DNA of 64,000 nucleotides from Algimonas porphyrae (GTDB lineage Bacteria > Pseudomonadota > Alphaproteobacteria > Caulobacterales > Maricaulaceae), in the NCBI RefSeq assembly GCF_041429795.1, contig NZ_CP163424.1:496001-560000 (forward strand), in the 5' to 3' direction. Positions 7,976-16,579 of the stretch are shown piece after piece. Made by a program: the position numbers and the translations under genes. Below the pieces are notes generated by a model, which did not search any database, was not told the DNA's origin, and saw only the letters and a list, made by a program, of their open reading frames with translations. Positions within the stretch are counted from its first letter, which is position 1; each line of letters opens with the position of its first letter.

Positions 7976-9217
7976 ATGACCGACTGCCGCGCTCTCGCCG
8001 GAACTGCACTTTGGCTGCTCACCCTGCCCCTTGTGGCGTCACCCGCACTGGCAGGCGGGCCTGCCTATACGCCTGATCTGGTGCCGCCTAACCCGGTCGC
8101 CGGGGAATGTTATGCTCGGGTGAAAATCCCGGCACGCTATCAGAATGCGACGCAGAAGGTCTTGACGCGCGACGCCTATAGCGTCCCGCAGATCCAGCCG
8201 CCAAAATTCGAAACGCGCAGTCAGGCTGTCATGGTCCGGGAAGCCAGTGTCCGCTATGAAGTGCGCCAACCGACCTATGAAACCGTAACGGAACAGATCG
8301 TCACGCGTCCCGCGTATGACAAACTGAGTGTAACGACCCCGCGCTTCCAGACACGGGTGGAGACGCTGCAGACATCGGCTCCGCGGCTGGTCTGGAAACG
8401 CGGCAATCCAGCACAGTTAAGGGCACAGGGCTACATCATTCATTCAACCGCCGACGCTGGAATCAAAGGTCAGGGTTATCGGTCCACCACGCAATATGGC
8501 GCGTCGGGCGGAACCAAATGCGGCCCCATGTGCGAAATCTGGTGCCTGGTCGAAGAACCGGGTCAGTCCGTGACCGTGAAGCGTCAGGTCATGAGCGAGC
8601 CGGGCCGAATCCACCGCACACGGGTCCCAGCCCGAACGGAAACCATCGCAAAACAAGTGGTGACGGATCCGGGCGGGGTTCGTAAAATTCCTGTCCCTGC
8701 ACAATATCGGAGCTTGCATATCGATACGCTGGTTCATCCGGGCGGCGAAAGCCGGGTCGAGGTCCCAGCCGAATTTGCACAGGTTCAGACTCGTCAGTTG
8801 ATCGAGGATGAGCGCTATGAATGGCGACGGGTTGTCTGCGCCACCCGGACAATGCAGGCGCCAACTGTCACAGTACCGACCGTGAAATCACCAATTGTGA
8901 CTCGCAGCCATCCGCCGTCGAACCTGCATTCGTCACGCTACCAGGGCACGATGAAGATTCCGACCCGCCATAAAACGTATGTGACGACCAGCCGGACGAC
9001 ACATCAATCGACAACGTCTCAGCCGACGGTCCACCGAAAGATGTCGGGTTATCATTTCGATCCGGCGACGAAGAGCTACAACGCCGCGTCCCCCTCGACG
9101 GCATCTGGCCACGAAACGGATCGTTTCCGCACGAATAATTATGGCGCGTCGGCCCCGGCCTATACCCCGCCTCGGCCCGATCCGGTGCCCGTGGGACCCG
9201 CCCGTTTGAGGCGCTGA
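7976..9217 (+). CDS. Exported protein with repeated Val-Pro-Ala beta motifs
   Basis: A 413-residue protein of unknown function. A Sec signal peptide (to about residue 26, ending ALAGG) is followed by PNPVAGECYARVKIPARYQ, and then by recurring units of the form V-x-[IV]-PA-x-[YFT]-x-[TV] every 25-30 residues up to about residue 290: VKIPARYQNATQKV, RVPARTETIAKQVV, PVPAQYRSLHIDTL, VEVPAEFAQVQTRQ. Conserved Cys pairs occur (CGPMCEIWC). The last 120 residues are Thr/Ser/His/Pro-rich and probably disordered. GECY-type repeat proteins of this look occur near peptidoglycan-binding or OmpA-like modules in other bacteria, but no such domain is visible here. GGAGGA ribosome site 5 bases before the ATG. 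It has its own terminator. Confidence 0.8.
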   Translation: MTDCRALAGTALWLLTLPLVASPALAGGPAYTPDLVPPNPVAGECYARVKIPARYQNATQKVLTRDAYSVPQIQPPKFETRSQAVMVREASVRYEVRQPTYETVTEQIVTRPAYDKLSVTTPRFQTRVETLQTSAPRLVWKRGNPAQLRAQGYIIHSTADAGIKGQGYRSTTQYGASGGTKCGPMCEIWCLVEEPGQSVTVKRQVMSEPGRIHRTRVPARTETIAKQVVTDPGGVRKIPVPAQYRSLHIDTLVHPGGESRVEVPAEFAQVQTRQLIEDERYEWRRVVCATRTMQAPTVTVPTVKSPIVTRSHPPSNLHSSRYQGTMKIPTRHKTYVTTSRTTHQSTTSQPTVHRKMSGYHFDPATKSYNAASPSTASGHETDRFRTNNYGASAPAYTPPRPDPVPVGPARLRR

Positions 9218-9247
9218 TCGCCGCGACGGTCGTTTAGATCAGCCATG

Positions 9248-9277
9248 AAAAAGCCCGCCTCAGTGAGGCGGGCTTTT
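9248..9277. terminator. Bidirectional intrinsic terminator
   Basis: AAAAGCCCGCCTCA-G-TGAGGCGGGCTTTT is a perfect inverted repeat with A-tract on one side and T-tract on the other, between two convergent genes, so it can stop transcription from both. Confidence 0.92.
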
Positions 9278-9315
9278 CGCTGGTCGGTCTGAAGACCGAC
9301 CTCGATCAAGCCTGA

Positions 9316-10785
9316 TCAGCTGCCGCGAGGCAGATCGTCCTGATCAATCAGACCATCGGTCGCTTCCTTGTCCCTGTCGAAATAGTCGCGCGTCAGTTTG
9401 AACACGACGGGAGACAGGAATATCAGCGCGATCAGGTTGGGCGCGGCCATCAGTCCGGTGAGCGTATCGGCCATCAGCCAGAACAGATTGACGATATTGC
9501 CGATCTGATCTTCCAGCGCGATCGCAGCAGCCGAGAAGAACACGACGGCGATGTAGATGATGCGGTAAGGCAGAATGGCCTTTTCGCTGAACATGAAGGC
9601 CGCGCAGCGCTCCCCATAATAGCTCCAACCGAGGATGGTCGTGAAGGCGAAGATCGTCAGAGCGATTGGGATGAGGTGGCGTCCCATTTCACCATATTGC
9701 GCGGCGAAGGCGGAACTGGTCAGCGGCGCGCCCGTATCACAGCCCGCAGGCTGCATCCCGGTCATGAGCTGTTGGTAATTTTCTGGTCCAGCCAGACATT
9801 CCGGCGAAACCACGCCCGATGTCAGAATGACCAGCGCCGTGATCGTGCAGACGAATAGTGTGTCGATCACCGTGCCCAGCATGGCGATCGTGCCCTGATT
9901 GACGGGGTCATTATTCTGCGCCGCCGCGTGCGCGATAGGAGCGGAGCCCTGTCCGGCTTCGTTCGAGAAAATACCGCGCGCGACACCCTTCTGCATGGCC
10001 AGAACCATGAGGCCGATGCTGATGCCGGTTCCGGCCTCCTGCAGGCCAAAGGCCCCTTTGAAGATCGTCGAGAAGGCGCCGGGGACCGCAGAAATATTCA
10101 TGATGACGACCAGCAATCCGAGAAGAATATAGGCTCCAGCCATAAACGGTACGACTTTGGACGCGACCGACCCGATTCGCTTGATGCCGCCCAGAATCAC
10201 CGCAGCAGCGCCGCCCGCAAGGAACACTGCCGTGATCCATGGTGACAGATTATATTCTGCATTGAGAACGTCCGCGACAGAGTTGGCTTGAATGGAATTG
10301 CCCGTGCCCCAAGATGCGAACATGCCAAAAAATGAGAACAACAAGGCCAGCGGCATCCACTTCGAGCCAAGTCCGTTCTTGATGTAATACATCGGACCCC
10401 CGACCCGGTTTCCGTTGGAATCGATCTCGCGGTAACGGACGGCGAGAACCCCTTCGGAGAATTTGGTGGCAGTCCCCAGAACGGCTGTAACCCACATCCA
10501 GAAGACAGCCCCGGGACCGCCAATGGCGATCGCGGCGGCAACGCCGGCAATATTGCCGGTGCCAATCGTCGATGACAGGGCCGTCATCAAAGCGGCAAAG
10601 GGCGAGACATCGCCGTCATCGGTGTTGGCACCACGCTTCCGGAACAGTTGCTTGAAGGCGTAGGGAATCTTGTAGATCGAGATGAAGCGGAGGCCAACCG
10701 TAAGGAACGCTCCCGTCAGCAACAATAATCCCAGCATAGGCCAACCCCAGACCTGGTTATTGACCCATTGAATCAGACTTTCCAT
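9316..10785 (-). CDS. Alanine/glycine:cation symporter (AGCS family)
   Basis: An inner-membrane Na+ or H+ coupled importer of alanine or glycine. The 489-residue length and about 10-11 hydrophobic helices fit the family. Visible signatures are GDVSPFAALMTALSSTIGTGNIAGVA near residues 60-85, GPGAVFWMWVTAVLGTATKFSEG, FSNEAGQGSAPIAHA and the C-terminal LIFLSPVVFKLTRDYF. ATG at 10785 is preceded by AGAGGGG. Next gene upstream on this strand is the S41 peptidase, 152 bases away. Substrate choice between Ala and Gly cannot be read from the sequence. Confidence 0.95.
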   Translation of the reverse strand: MESLIQWVNNQVWGWPMLGLLLLTGAFLTVGLRFISIYKIPYAFKQLFRKRGANTDDGDVSPFAALMTALSSTIGTGNIAGVAAAIAIGGPGAVFWMWVTAVLGTATKFSEGVLAVRYREIDSNGNRVGGPMYYIKNGLGSKWMPLALLFSFFGMFASWGTGNSIQANSVADVLNAEYNLSPWITAVFLAGGAAAVILGGIKRIGSVASKVVPFMAGAYILLGLLVVIMNISAVPGAFSTIFKGAFGLQEAGTGISIGLMVLAMQKGVARGIFSNEAGQGSAPIAHAAAQNNDPVNQGTIAMLGTVIDTLFVCTITALVILTSGVVSPECLAGPENYQQLMTGMQPAGCDTGAPLTSSAFAAQYGEMGRHLIPIALTIFAFTTILGWSYYGERCAAFMFSEKAILPYRIIYIAVVFFSAAAIALEDQIGNIVNLFWLMADTLTGLMAAPNLIALIFLSPVVFKLTRDYFDRDKEATDGLIDQDDLPRGS

Positions 10786-10937
10786 GAATTCCCCTCTGGC
10801 CCCTCAGGGCGTGTCGCGTTGACAATGTTCATCCGGGCTCAATCCCCTGGCCCGCATGTCGTCATGACGTTTGGGACCCTGTGCCGCAAGCGCCAAGGCT
10901 CGCGCAAGGCCAAAACGCAAATCCCATGGATTGCAGG

Positions 10938-12260
10938 CTAATTATCAGCGCTTAGATAATCGAGGGCGGCCCTTATCGCCGGATCGCTGCCTCTTTCATC
11001 GCTGTCAGCCGCAGCAAGGGCGATGTCCGCCACGAAGTCTTCCCGGGGCGTCCCGTCCACATGAAACAGCGTCTCGGTCGGGATCGAATGGGTGATCGCT
11101 CCTCCGGCAAAAGTAAAATCGCTCTTATTGCCCAAAAGATCGCCCATATCGGACGCAATCGTCTGCACGCCGGCTGCGTCCATGCCCACAATGATGCCTT
11201 CGCCCATGCTGCCGGTCCAGTATCCGCCGATCACGACGGTCCGCTTCGGATCGAAGGCAGGCCTGCGGGGCAGGACATATTCGACATAGCGACGCGGCAC
11301 GCCGAACTCGCGCTCCAGCGATGGCCGTTCATGCATCTGGTAGGGCGTCGGGGCCTCGACGAAATGCCCGATGATCGAACGGCCCACTTCCGTGTTGCCG
11401 CCGCTCGGTGTGTTTCGCAGATCCAGAATCAACCCGTCCGCGTCCAGAACCGCGCGCATGGCGGCATCGAAGCCGATGATCAGATCATTGTCGCCCAAGC
11501 GGTTGTTGATCCGCAACACGGCAATGTCCGTGCCGTCATCCTGAACGATCCATCTTGTTTCAATGTGTGGTTGGGTTGTCACCACCCACGCGAAGTTTCG
11601 CGGATTGGCGAGAACCAGATCGATGGCCTCGCCATCAGCCGTTTTGAACCCCAGCGCGCGGTCGCCCGTACGCCGACCATTGGCCAGCAAGGTCGCGGCA
11701 TAGGCACGCTGTGCGTCAGAAGGATTGTCGATCAAAGGGTCGAAAACCTTGCGAGTCGCATCATCGACAGGCTCATCACCTGCGTGGGTGAACATCCAGC
11801 CGGGGCGAACGCCAGCGGCCATCGCAGCAGATCCGGCTCGCACATCCAGCACGACATACCGCCCGGCTTCGTACCCGATCTGAAGGTCGGACGCGGTCGG
11901 AATGACATTGAAGTCCTGATCGTCCGACGGGCCGAAGCCCAGATGCGGATCGGTAAAGGCATAGGTAGCGCGGTTGAGGCGACGGCGGAATTCCGCCTGC
12001 TTGTCCGCTGCGGTGACATAAGCGCCGACCCGGTTGAGATAGGCATCGGCATCGAACCCTCTGCGGTCGCGATAGGCATAGAAGAGATCGAAGTCTGCGC
12101 GCACCTCGTCCCACAGGGCCGATGCATCAAAGGCGGCGGTTTCATCCTCAACGGATGCCGGATCATCCGGCGCAGCGCGAAGGGGAGACGCGCCCAGGCT
12201 CAGCGCCAGAGTAATAGCCGTCAGGGTGCAAAACAAGGCAGTTGCAGGTTTGAATGTCAT
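10938..12260 (-). CDS. S41-family (C-terminal processing) serine peptidase, exported
   Basis: A 440-residue protein with a signal peptide (to about residue 29, ending PLRAAP). A PDZ-like segment near residues 130-170 contains VVLDVRAGSAAMAAGVRPGW. The TSPc core contains GLILDLRNTPSGGN and VVIGGYWTGSMGEG, where the Ser near residue 350 is the predicted nucleophile. The general-base Lys is probably in LGNKSDFTF. It would act in the periplasm on unknown substrates. The upstream start region faces the aminotransferase gene divergently across 95 bases. Confidence 0.85.
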   Translation of the reverse strand: MTFKPATALFCTLTAITLALSLGASPLRAAPDDPASVEDETAAFDASALWDEVRADFDLFYAYRDRRGFDADAYLNRVGAYVTAADKQAEFRRRLNRATYAFTDPHLGFGPSDDQDFNVIPTASDLQIGYEAGRYVVLDVRAGSAAMAAGVRPGWMFTHAGDEPVDDATRKVFDPLIDNPSDAQRAYAATLLANGRRTGDRALGFKTADGEAIDLVLANPRNFAWVVTTQPHIETRWIVQDDGTDIAVLRINNRLGDNDLIIGFDAAMRAVLDADGLILDLRNTPSGGNTEVGRSIIGHFVEAPTPYQMHERPSLEREFGVPRRYVEYVLPRRPAFDPKRTVVIGGYWTGSMGEGIIVGMDAAGVQTIASDMGDLLGNKSDFTFAGGAITHSIPTETLFHVDGTPREDFVADIALAAADSDERGSDPAIRAALDYLSADN

Positions 12261-12355
12261 GAACAGGGCCTAGTCGTCATTATCGTCGATGAAAAGCGAC
12301 TGTCTGTCACGCATCCCTCTGGTTGATCGTCCGGCTTTGTTCTAAAGCCGGGTCC

Positions 12356-13552
12356 ATGTTTGATCGTCTCGAAGCCCTTCCGCCCGATGCCATTATTGCG
12401 CTGATGCAGCAATGTCAGGCCGATGACCGCCCCGATAAGATCGATCTCGGCGTTGGTGTGTACAAGGATTCGGCGGGGAACATCCCGATCATGCAAGCCG
12501 TCAAGATGGCAGAGACGCAGATCGTCGCCGATGAAAAGACCAAGACCTATGTCGGGACGACGGGTCGGGTGACCTATCGGGAGTATATGTTGTCATTGGT
12601 TTTAGGCGCGGAACATCCCGCCCTGCAGGCTGGACGGATCGCATCGACACAGGCGGCGGGCGGGTCCGGCGCGCTGCGGATCGGCGCACAGCTCGCCTTT
12701 ACGGCTGCGCCGGACGCCTCCGTCTGGGTGTCGACCCCGACATGGGCGAACCATATTCCTCTCATCGGCTCAGCCGGTTTTGCGATGAAATCCTATCCCT
12801 ATTATAATCGCGATACGCTCGGCGTCGACTTCGAGGATATGCTGACCCATCTGGAGGATCACGCCAAGGCAGGCGACATCATCGTCCTGCATGGCTGCTG
12901 TCACAATCCGACCGGTGCCGATCTGACACCGGCGCAATGGGACCGCCTCATCCCCTTCCTGAATAAGAGAGGTCTGCTTCCGTTTATCGATCTGGCCTAT
13001 CTCGGTCTCGGGCATGGGCTTGAAAAAGACGCCTATGGCGTCCGGCTCGCGATGCGGGACTGCCCCGAAGCCTTGATAGCTGTTTCCTGTTCAAAGAATT
13101 TCGGACTCTACAAGGAACGGGTCGGTCTGCTGGCCGTGCTCTGCGAGACACCGGACCAAACACAGATTGCCCAGTCGCAGCTCGGCATGATCCAGCGGAC
13201 GCTGATTTCCATGCCGCCGGACCACGGTGCAAAGATCGTTGAGCGCATTCTCGGCGATCCTGAGCTGCGGCGAATCTGGTCCGAAGAGCTGACGGTCATG
13301 CGCGAACGGATGCGGGGTCTGCGCCATCAGCTCAGCGACGCGCTCGACGTGCAAGGCGGCGAACATATCGCCCGAGCCGTGATCGATCAGAACGGCATGT
13401 TCTCGACCTTGCCGGTCACCCAGGATCAGGCGATCACCCTGCGCGAAGACCATGCCATTTATATGACCAATTCCGGGCGCATCAATATTGCCGGGGCCAA
13501 TGGCGACAATATCCCGACATTGGCGACGGCCTTGCTCGACGTACTTAGCTAG
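12356..13552 (+). CDS. Class I aromatic amino-acid/aspartate aminotransferase
   Basis: PLP-dependent transamination of aromatic amino acids and/or aspartate with 2-oxoglutarate (TyrB/AspC type), cytoplasmic. The 398 residues contain the entry motif IDLGVGVYKD, LHGCCHNPTGADLT (Asn of the PLP pocket), and SCSKNFGLYKERVG with Schiff-base Lys near residue 247. The C-terminal NSGRINIAGAN carries the substrate-binding Arg. ATG at 12356 matches the family N-terminus (MFDRLEALPPD); an upstream in-frame start at 12323 only adds unconserved residues. Its TAG overlaps the stop of mtgA on the other strand in a shared CTAG. Confidence 0.93.
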   Translation: MFDRLEALPPDAIIALMQQCQADDRPDKIDLGVGVYKDSAGNIPIMQAVKMAETQIVADEKTKTYVGTTGRVTYREYMLSLVLGAEHPALQAGRIASTQAAGGSGALRIGAQLAFTAAPDASVWVSTPTWANHIPLIGSAGFAMKSYPYYNRDTLGVDFEDMLTHLEDHAKAGDIIVLHGCCHNPTGADLTPAQWDRLIPFLNKRGLLPFIDLAYLGLGHGLEKDAYGVRLAMRDCPEALIAVSCSKNFGLYKERVGLLAVLCETPDQTQIAQSQLGMIQRTLISMPPDHGAKIVERILGDPELRRIWSEELTVMRERMRGLRHQLSDALDVQGGEHIARAVIDQNGMFSTLPVTQDQAITLREDHAIYMTNSGRINIAGANGDNIPTLATALLDVLS

Positions 13553-14304
13553 TCGTCCCGCAGCACGCAGTCATCCAGACCCTCATTGGCGACGACGGCG
13601 GCGCGTTGCCGCAATGTGCCGGCCCGCCTGCGCACGTAAGGTCCGGGCGGGTCGACGCGCCACTTGTTCGGGCTTGGCAGCACGGCGGCCAACAATGCGG
13701 CTTCCTGCCGGGTCAGGTCTGATGCCGGTTTGCCGAACCGCGCCTGCGCAGCCGCTTCGGCCCCGTAAATGCCGTCGCCCCATTCCGCGATGTTCAGATA
13801 GACTTCCATGATCCGGCGTTTGCTCCAGATCGTGTCGATATAGAGAGCGAGCCATGCTTCGACTGCCTTGCGCGCATAGCCGCCGCCATTCCACAAGAAC
13901 ACATTCTTGGCGGTCTGCTGGGTCAATGTCGAACCGCCGCGCCGCCGTCCGCCATCGCGATTCTCCTCGATCGCCTCTTCCAGCGCATCGACGTCGATCC
14001 CATTATGGGCGCAGAAGCGGGAATCCTCAGCCGCGATCACGGCCTGCACGAGATCGGGCGATATGCGTTCGATCGGAACCCAGTCCTGGCGCAGTTCCGT
14101 TCCACTGGGGCGCATCAGCATGTTCAGCGACCCATGAACCGGCGCGACGCTGTGGCTCAGCCCCATAGCGTGGATCGCCAGAAAGACGGCGCATAGAAGA
14201 AGACCGAGACGGGCCGCCCACTGCGACAGGCGGCCCGGGTCGTTGCTCTGTCCCTTGACTGGGCGGGGTTCGGCTTCATTATTGGTGTGGGGAGACGTTA
14301 CCAT
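13549..14304 (-). CDS. mtgA: Monofunctional peptidoglycan transglycosylase
   Basis: Polymerises lipid II into glycan strands at the periplasmic face of the inner membrane (GT51 family without a transpeptidase domain). Residues 31-50 form the single membrane anchor. The catalytic Glu lies in VIAAEDSRFCAHNGID, followed by GGSTLTQQTAKNVFLW and the second conserved block KRRIMEVYLNIAEWGDGIYGAE. At 251 residues it has the typical length. The start codon at 14302-14304 overlaps that of the divergent beta-helix gene (shared CATG). I see no later start before the membrane helix, but the ribosome site is weak. Confidence 0.95.
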   Translation of the reverse strand: MVTSPHTNNEAEPRPVKGQSNDPGRLSQWAARLGLLLCAVFLAIHAMGLSHSVAPVHGSLNMLMRPSGTELRQDWVPIERISPDLVQAVIAAEDSRFCAHNGIDVDALEEAIEENRDGGRRRGGSTLTQQTAKNVFLWNGGGYARKAVEAWLALYIDTIWSKRRIMEVYLNIAEWGDGIYGAEAAAQARFGKPASDLTRQEAALLAAVLPSPNKWRVDPPGPYVRRRAGTLRQRAAVVANEGLDDCVLRDD

Positions 14305-15511
14305 GCGCTATCATCTTATACTGCCGACCGCCATCTGTCTTGCAACGCTCTGCCTGAGCGCCTGTACGCCGGCGGAAGCTCCTGTCGAAACGGATGTGGC
14401 CTATCAGGACACACTGCAGCTGGCCCTTCTGGACGCCCAAGCCGGTGATGTCATCACCATTCCGGCGGGCACACATCAACTGGACCGCGGCCTGTCACTG
14501 ACCGTCGATGATGTGACGATCCGGGGCGAAGGCATGGACGCCAGCATTCTGTCTTTCAGAAATCAGATCGCAGGTGCTGAAGGTCTGCTCATCACCGGTG
14601 ACAATGTCGTGCTGGAGAACTTCGCAGTCGAAGACAGTCAGGGCGATGCCATTAAGATCAGCGATACGGACGGGGTGACGATCCGGGGTGTGCGCGTCGA
14701 ATGGACGGGCGAGCCTAAAACGGAAAACGGCGCATATGGTCTCTATCCGGTGCAGACGACCAATGTGCTGATCGAAGATGTGGTCGCCATCGGCGCTTCG
14801 GATGCGGGCATCTATGTCGGGCAGTCACGCGGCGTGATCGTGCGCAACAGCCGCGCTGAGCGCAATGTGGCCGGGATCGAGATCGAGAACACGCAGGACG
14901 CTGATGTCTACGGCAATGTCGCGACCGATAATACAGGCGGGATCCTCGTCTTCAACATGCCGGGACTGACGCAGCCGGGTGCTCGGGTGCGGGTCTTCGA
15001 CAATGATGTCTATGCGAACGATCGCGGTAATTTCGGTCACCCCGGCACACCCGTGGCCAGCATTCCGGCAGGATCGGGCGTTGTGGTCAACAGCCATGAT
15101 GACATTGAGATTTTCGAGAACCGCATCCGTGACAACCGTACGGCTAACATCATCATCTCCTCTGTCTATTCGTCCAACTTCTCGGACTCCTCCTGGTCGG
15201 ACACATTCGATCCTTATCCGGACCGGATCCATGTTCATTCCAACAGCCTGTCCGGCGGCGGCGATAAGCCGGACGGCATGGAGCTCAAGGCGGCGAAAAC
15301 ATTGAAATTCGGCCTGACGGGACGGTTCCCGCATGTGCTCTGGGACGGTTACGCGCGCGGAGAAGAAGACCCGCAAATCTGTATCGAGCAAGAGGATGCA
15401 GAGGTCTTCAATGCGGATCTGGCGAATGATAGCGCGAATATGCGTGTCGAAACGGAGCCGCATCGCTGCACCTTGCCCCGTCTGGCCGAAGTGGTCCTGC
15501 CGGAGCGATGA
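14303..15511 (+). CDS. Parallel beta-helix repeat lipoprotein (TIGR03805-type)
   Basis: An exported lipoprotein (MRYHLILPTAICLATLCLSAC, lipobox LSAC) with a right-handed parallel beta-helix from about residue 60 to 340. It has regular turns such as DGVTIRGVRVEW, NVLIEDVVAIGASDAGIYVGQS, GVIVRNSRAERNVAGIEIEN and DADVYGNVATDNTGGILVFN. Such folds bind or cut polysaccharides, but no lyase catalytic triad is recognisable. From family knowledge, proteins of this type occur next to the HNE_0200 family, which is exactly the next gene, overlapping by ATGA. The pair is likely a functional unit at the outer membrane. GGGGAGA ribosome site 9 bases before the ATG. Confidence 0.88.
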   Translation: MRYHLILPTAICLATLCLSACTPAEAPVETDVAYQDTLQLALLDAQAGDVITIPAGTHQLDRGLSLTVDDVTIRGEGMDASILSFRNQIAGAEGLLITGDNVVLENFAVEDSQGDAIKISDTDGVTIRGVRVEWTGEPKTENGAYGLYPVQTTNVLIEDVVAIGASDAGIYVGQSRGVIVRNSRAERNVAGIEIENTQDADVYGNVATDNTGGILVFNMPGLTQPGARVRVFDNDVYANDRGNFGHPGTPVASIPAGSGVVVNSHDDIEIFENRIRDNRTANIIISSVYSSNFSDSSWSDTFDPYPDRIHVHSNSLSGGGDKPDGMELKAAKTLKFGLTGRFPHVLWDGYARGEEDPQICIEQEDAEVFNADLANDSANMRVETEPHRCTLPRLAEVVLPER

Positions 15512-16569
15512 GCCCGGACATGAAACGCCTGATTCTGGCTGCGGGTCTGATCCTGTCCGCCTGTTCGCAGGCGGCTCCGGATCAGGCCGTCTTTCACGCC
15601 GAGGCCAATCCCTCGACGCTGGCGGAATGGAATGTGCTGAAGATTGATCGCGGCCATCTCGTTCCGACGGGCGGGAGCGTGGTCTATGACGTGTCGGCTC
15701 CGCTCTTTACGGATTACGCGCACAAGATGCGGACCGTCTATACGCCGCAGGCGGCCACCGTTCTGGCGGATGGGGCGCTCGACTTTCCGGTCGGGTCGGT
15801 TCTCAGCAAGACATTCTATTATCCCGAGCGTGAAGACAGGGTTCTGAAAACGGACGATCAGGGATTGGGTGCGATCGATCTGAGCGCGCACCGCATTATC
15901 GAAACGCGCCTGCTGGTGCGTCGCGACGCCGGGTGGCAACCGGTCTCCTATGTCTGGAACGCGAGTGAGAGCGAAGCCCGGTTGAAACGCACAGGCGCGG
16001 TGATCGCCTTGACCTTGTCAGGCGAGGCTCGGAACGATCCGTTCGCTTATGTCGTGCCTAATGAAAATCAATGCGCCGGTTGCCACGTCACGGATATGCG
16101 CACCAAAGCCTTCCATCCGCTGGGGGCGACGGCCCCGCAATTCCAGGATCGGGGGAAAATGGTCGTTGCGGGCGTGATGCGCCATGATGCCTTTACGCCT
16201 CAGCTCGACTACCGCGACGAGACCCTGCCGATTGCTGATCGCGCGCGCAGCTATCTGGCCGCAAATTGTGCTCACTGTCACCAACCCGATGGTCCAGCCG
16301 ACACGTCCGGCCTCGACTTGAGGCTGGACGCTGTCGATGAACGGGCGATGGGCCGTTGCAAGCCACCCATCGCCGCAGGGTCCGGCACGGGCGGTCATCT
16401 CTATTCGATCGTGCCGGGTGCGCCCGATCGGTCGATTATGACCTACCGTATGGCCAGCACGGCACCGGGCGCGATGATGCCAGAACTGGGTCGCAGCCTC
16501 GCGCACGCGGAAGGCCTCGCCCTGATCCGTGGCTGGATCGCAGAGATGGACGGCGAATGCGGCGTGTGA
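15508..16569 (+). CDS. Diheme cytochrome c lipoprotein, SO2930/HNE_0200 family
   Basis: An exported haem protein of 353 residues. The N-terminus MKRLILAAGLILSAC (lipobox LSAC) starts at the second ATG, 15520, if the first (15508) is not used. Two haem attachment sites, CAGCH near residue 190 and CAHCH near residue 256, are the only CxxCH motifs. Possible Met ligands lie in MRTKAFHPLG or PGAMMPELG. The first 170 residues are a beta-rich domain typical of the family (YDVSAPLFTDYAHKMR, FYYPE). The gene overlaps the stop of the beta-helix gene (ATGA), implying translational coupling. Function of the family is unestablished; electron transfer linked to the beta-helix partner is inference. Confidence 0.88.
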   Translation: MSPDMKRLILAAGLILSACSQAAPDQAVFHAEANPSTLAEWNVLKIDRGHLVPTGGSVVYDVSAPLFTDYAHKMRTVYTPQAATVLADGALDFPVGSVLSKTFYYPEREDRVLKTDDQGLGAIDLSAHRIIETRLLVRRDAGWQPVSYVWNASESEARLKRTGAVIALTLSGEARNDPFAYVVPNENQCAGCHVTDMRTKAFHPLGATAPQFQDRGKMVVAGVMRHDAFTPQLDYRDETLPIADRARSYLAANCAHCHQPDGPADTSGLDLRLDAVDERAMGRCKPPIAAGSGTGGHLYSIVPGAPDRSIMTYRMASTAPGAMMPELGRSLAHAEGLALIRGWIAEMDGECGV

Positions 16570-16579
16570 CAGCGCTTTT

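Noticed and set aside
11061-12326. 421-codon frame opposite the S41 peptidase
   Set aside because: Antisense shadow; the peptidase frame carries the signal peptide and catalytic motifs.
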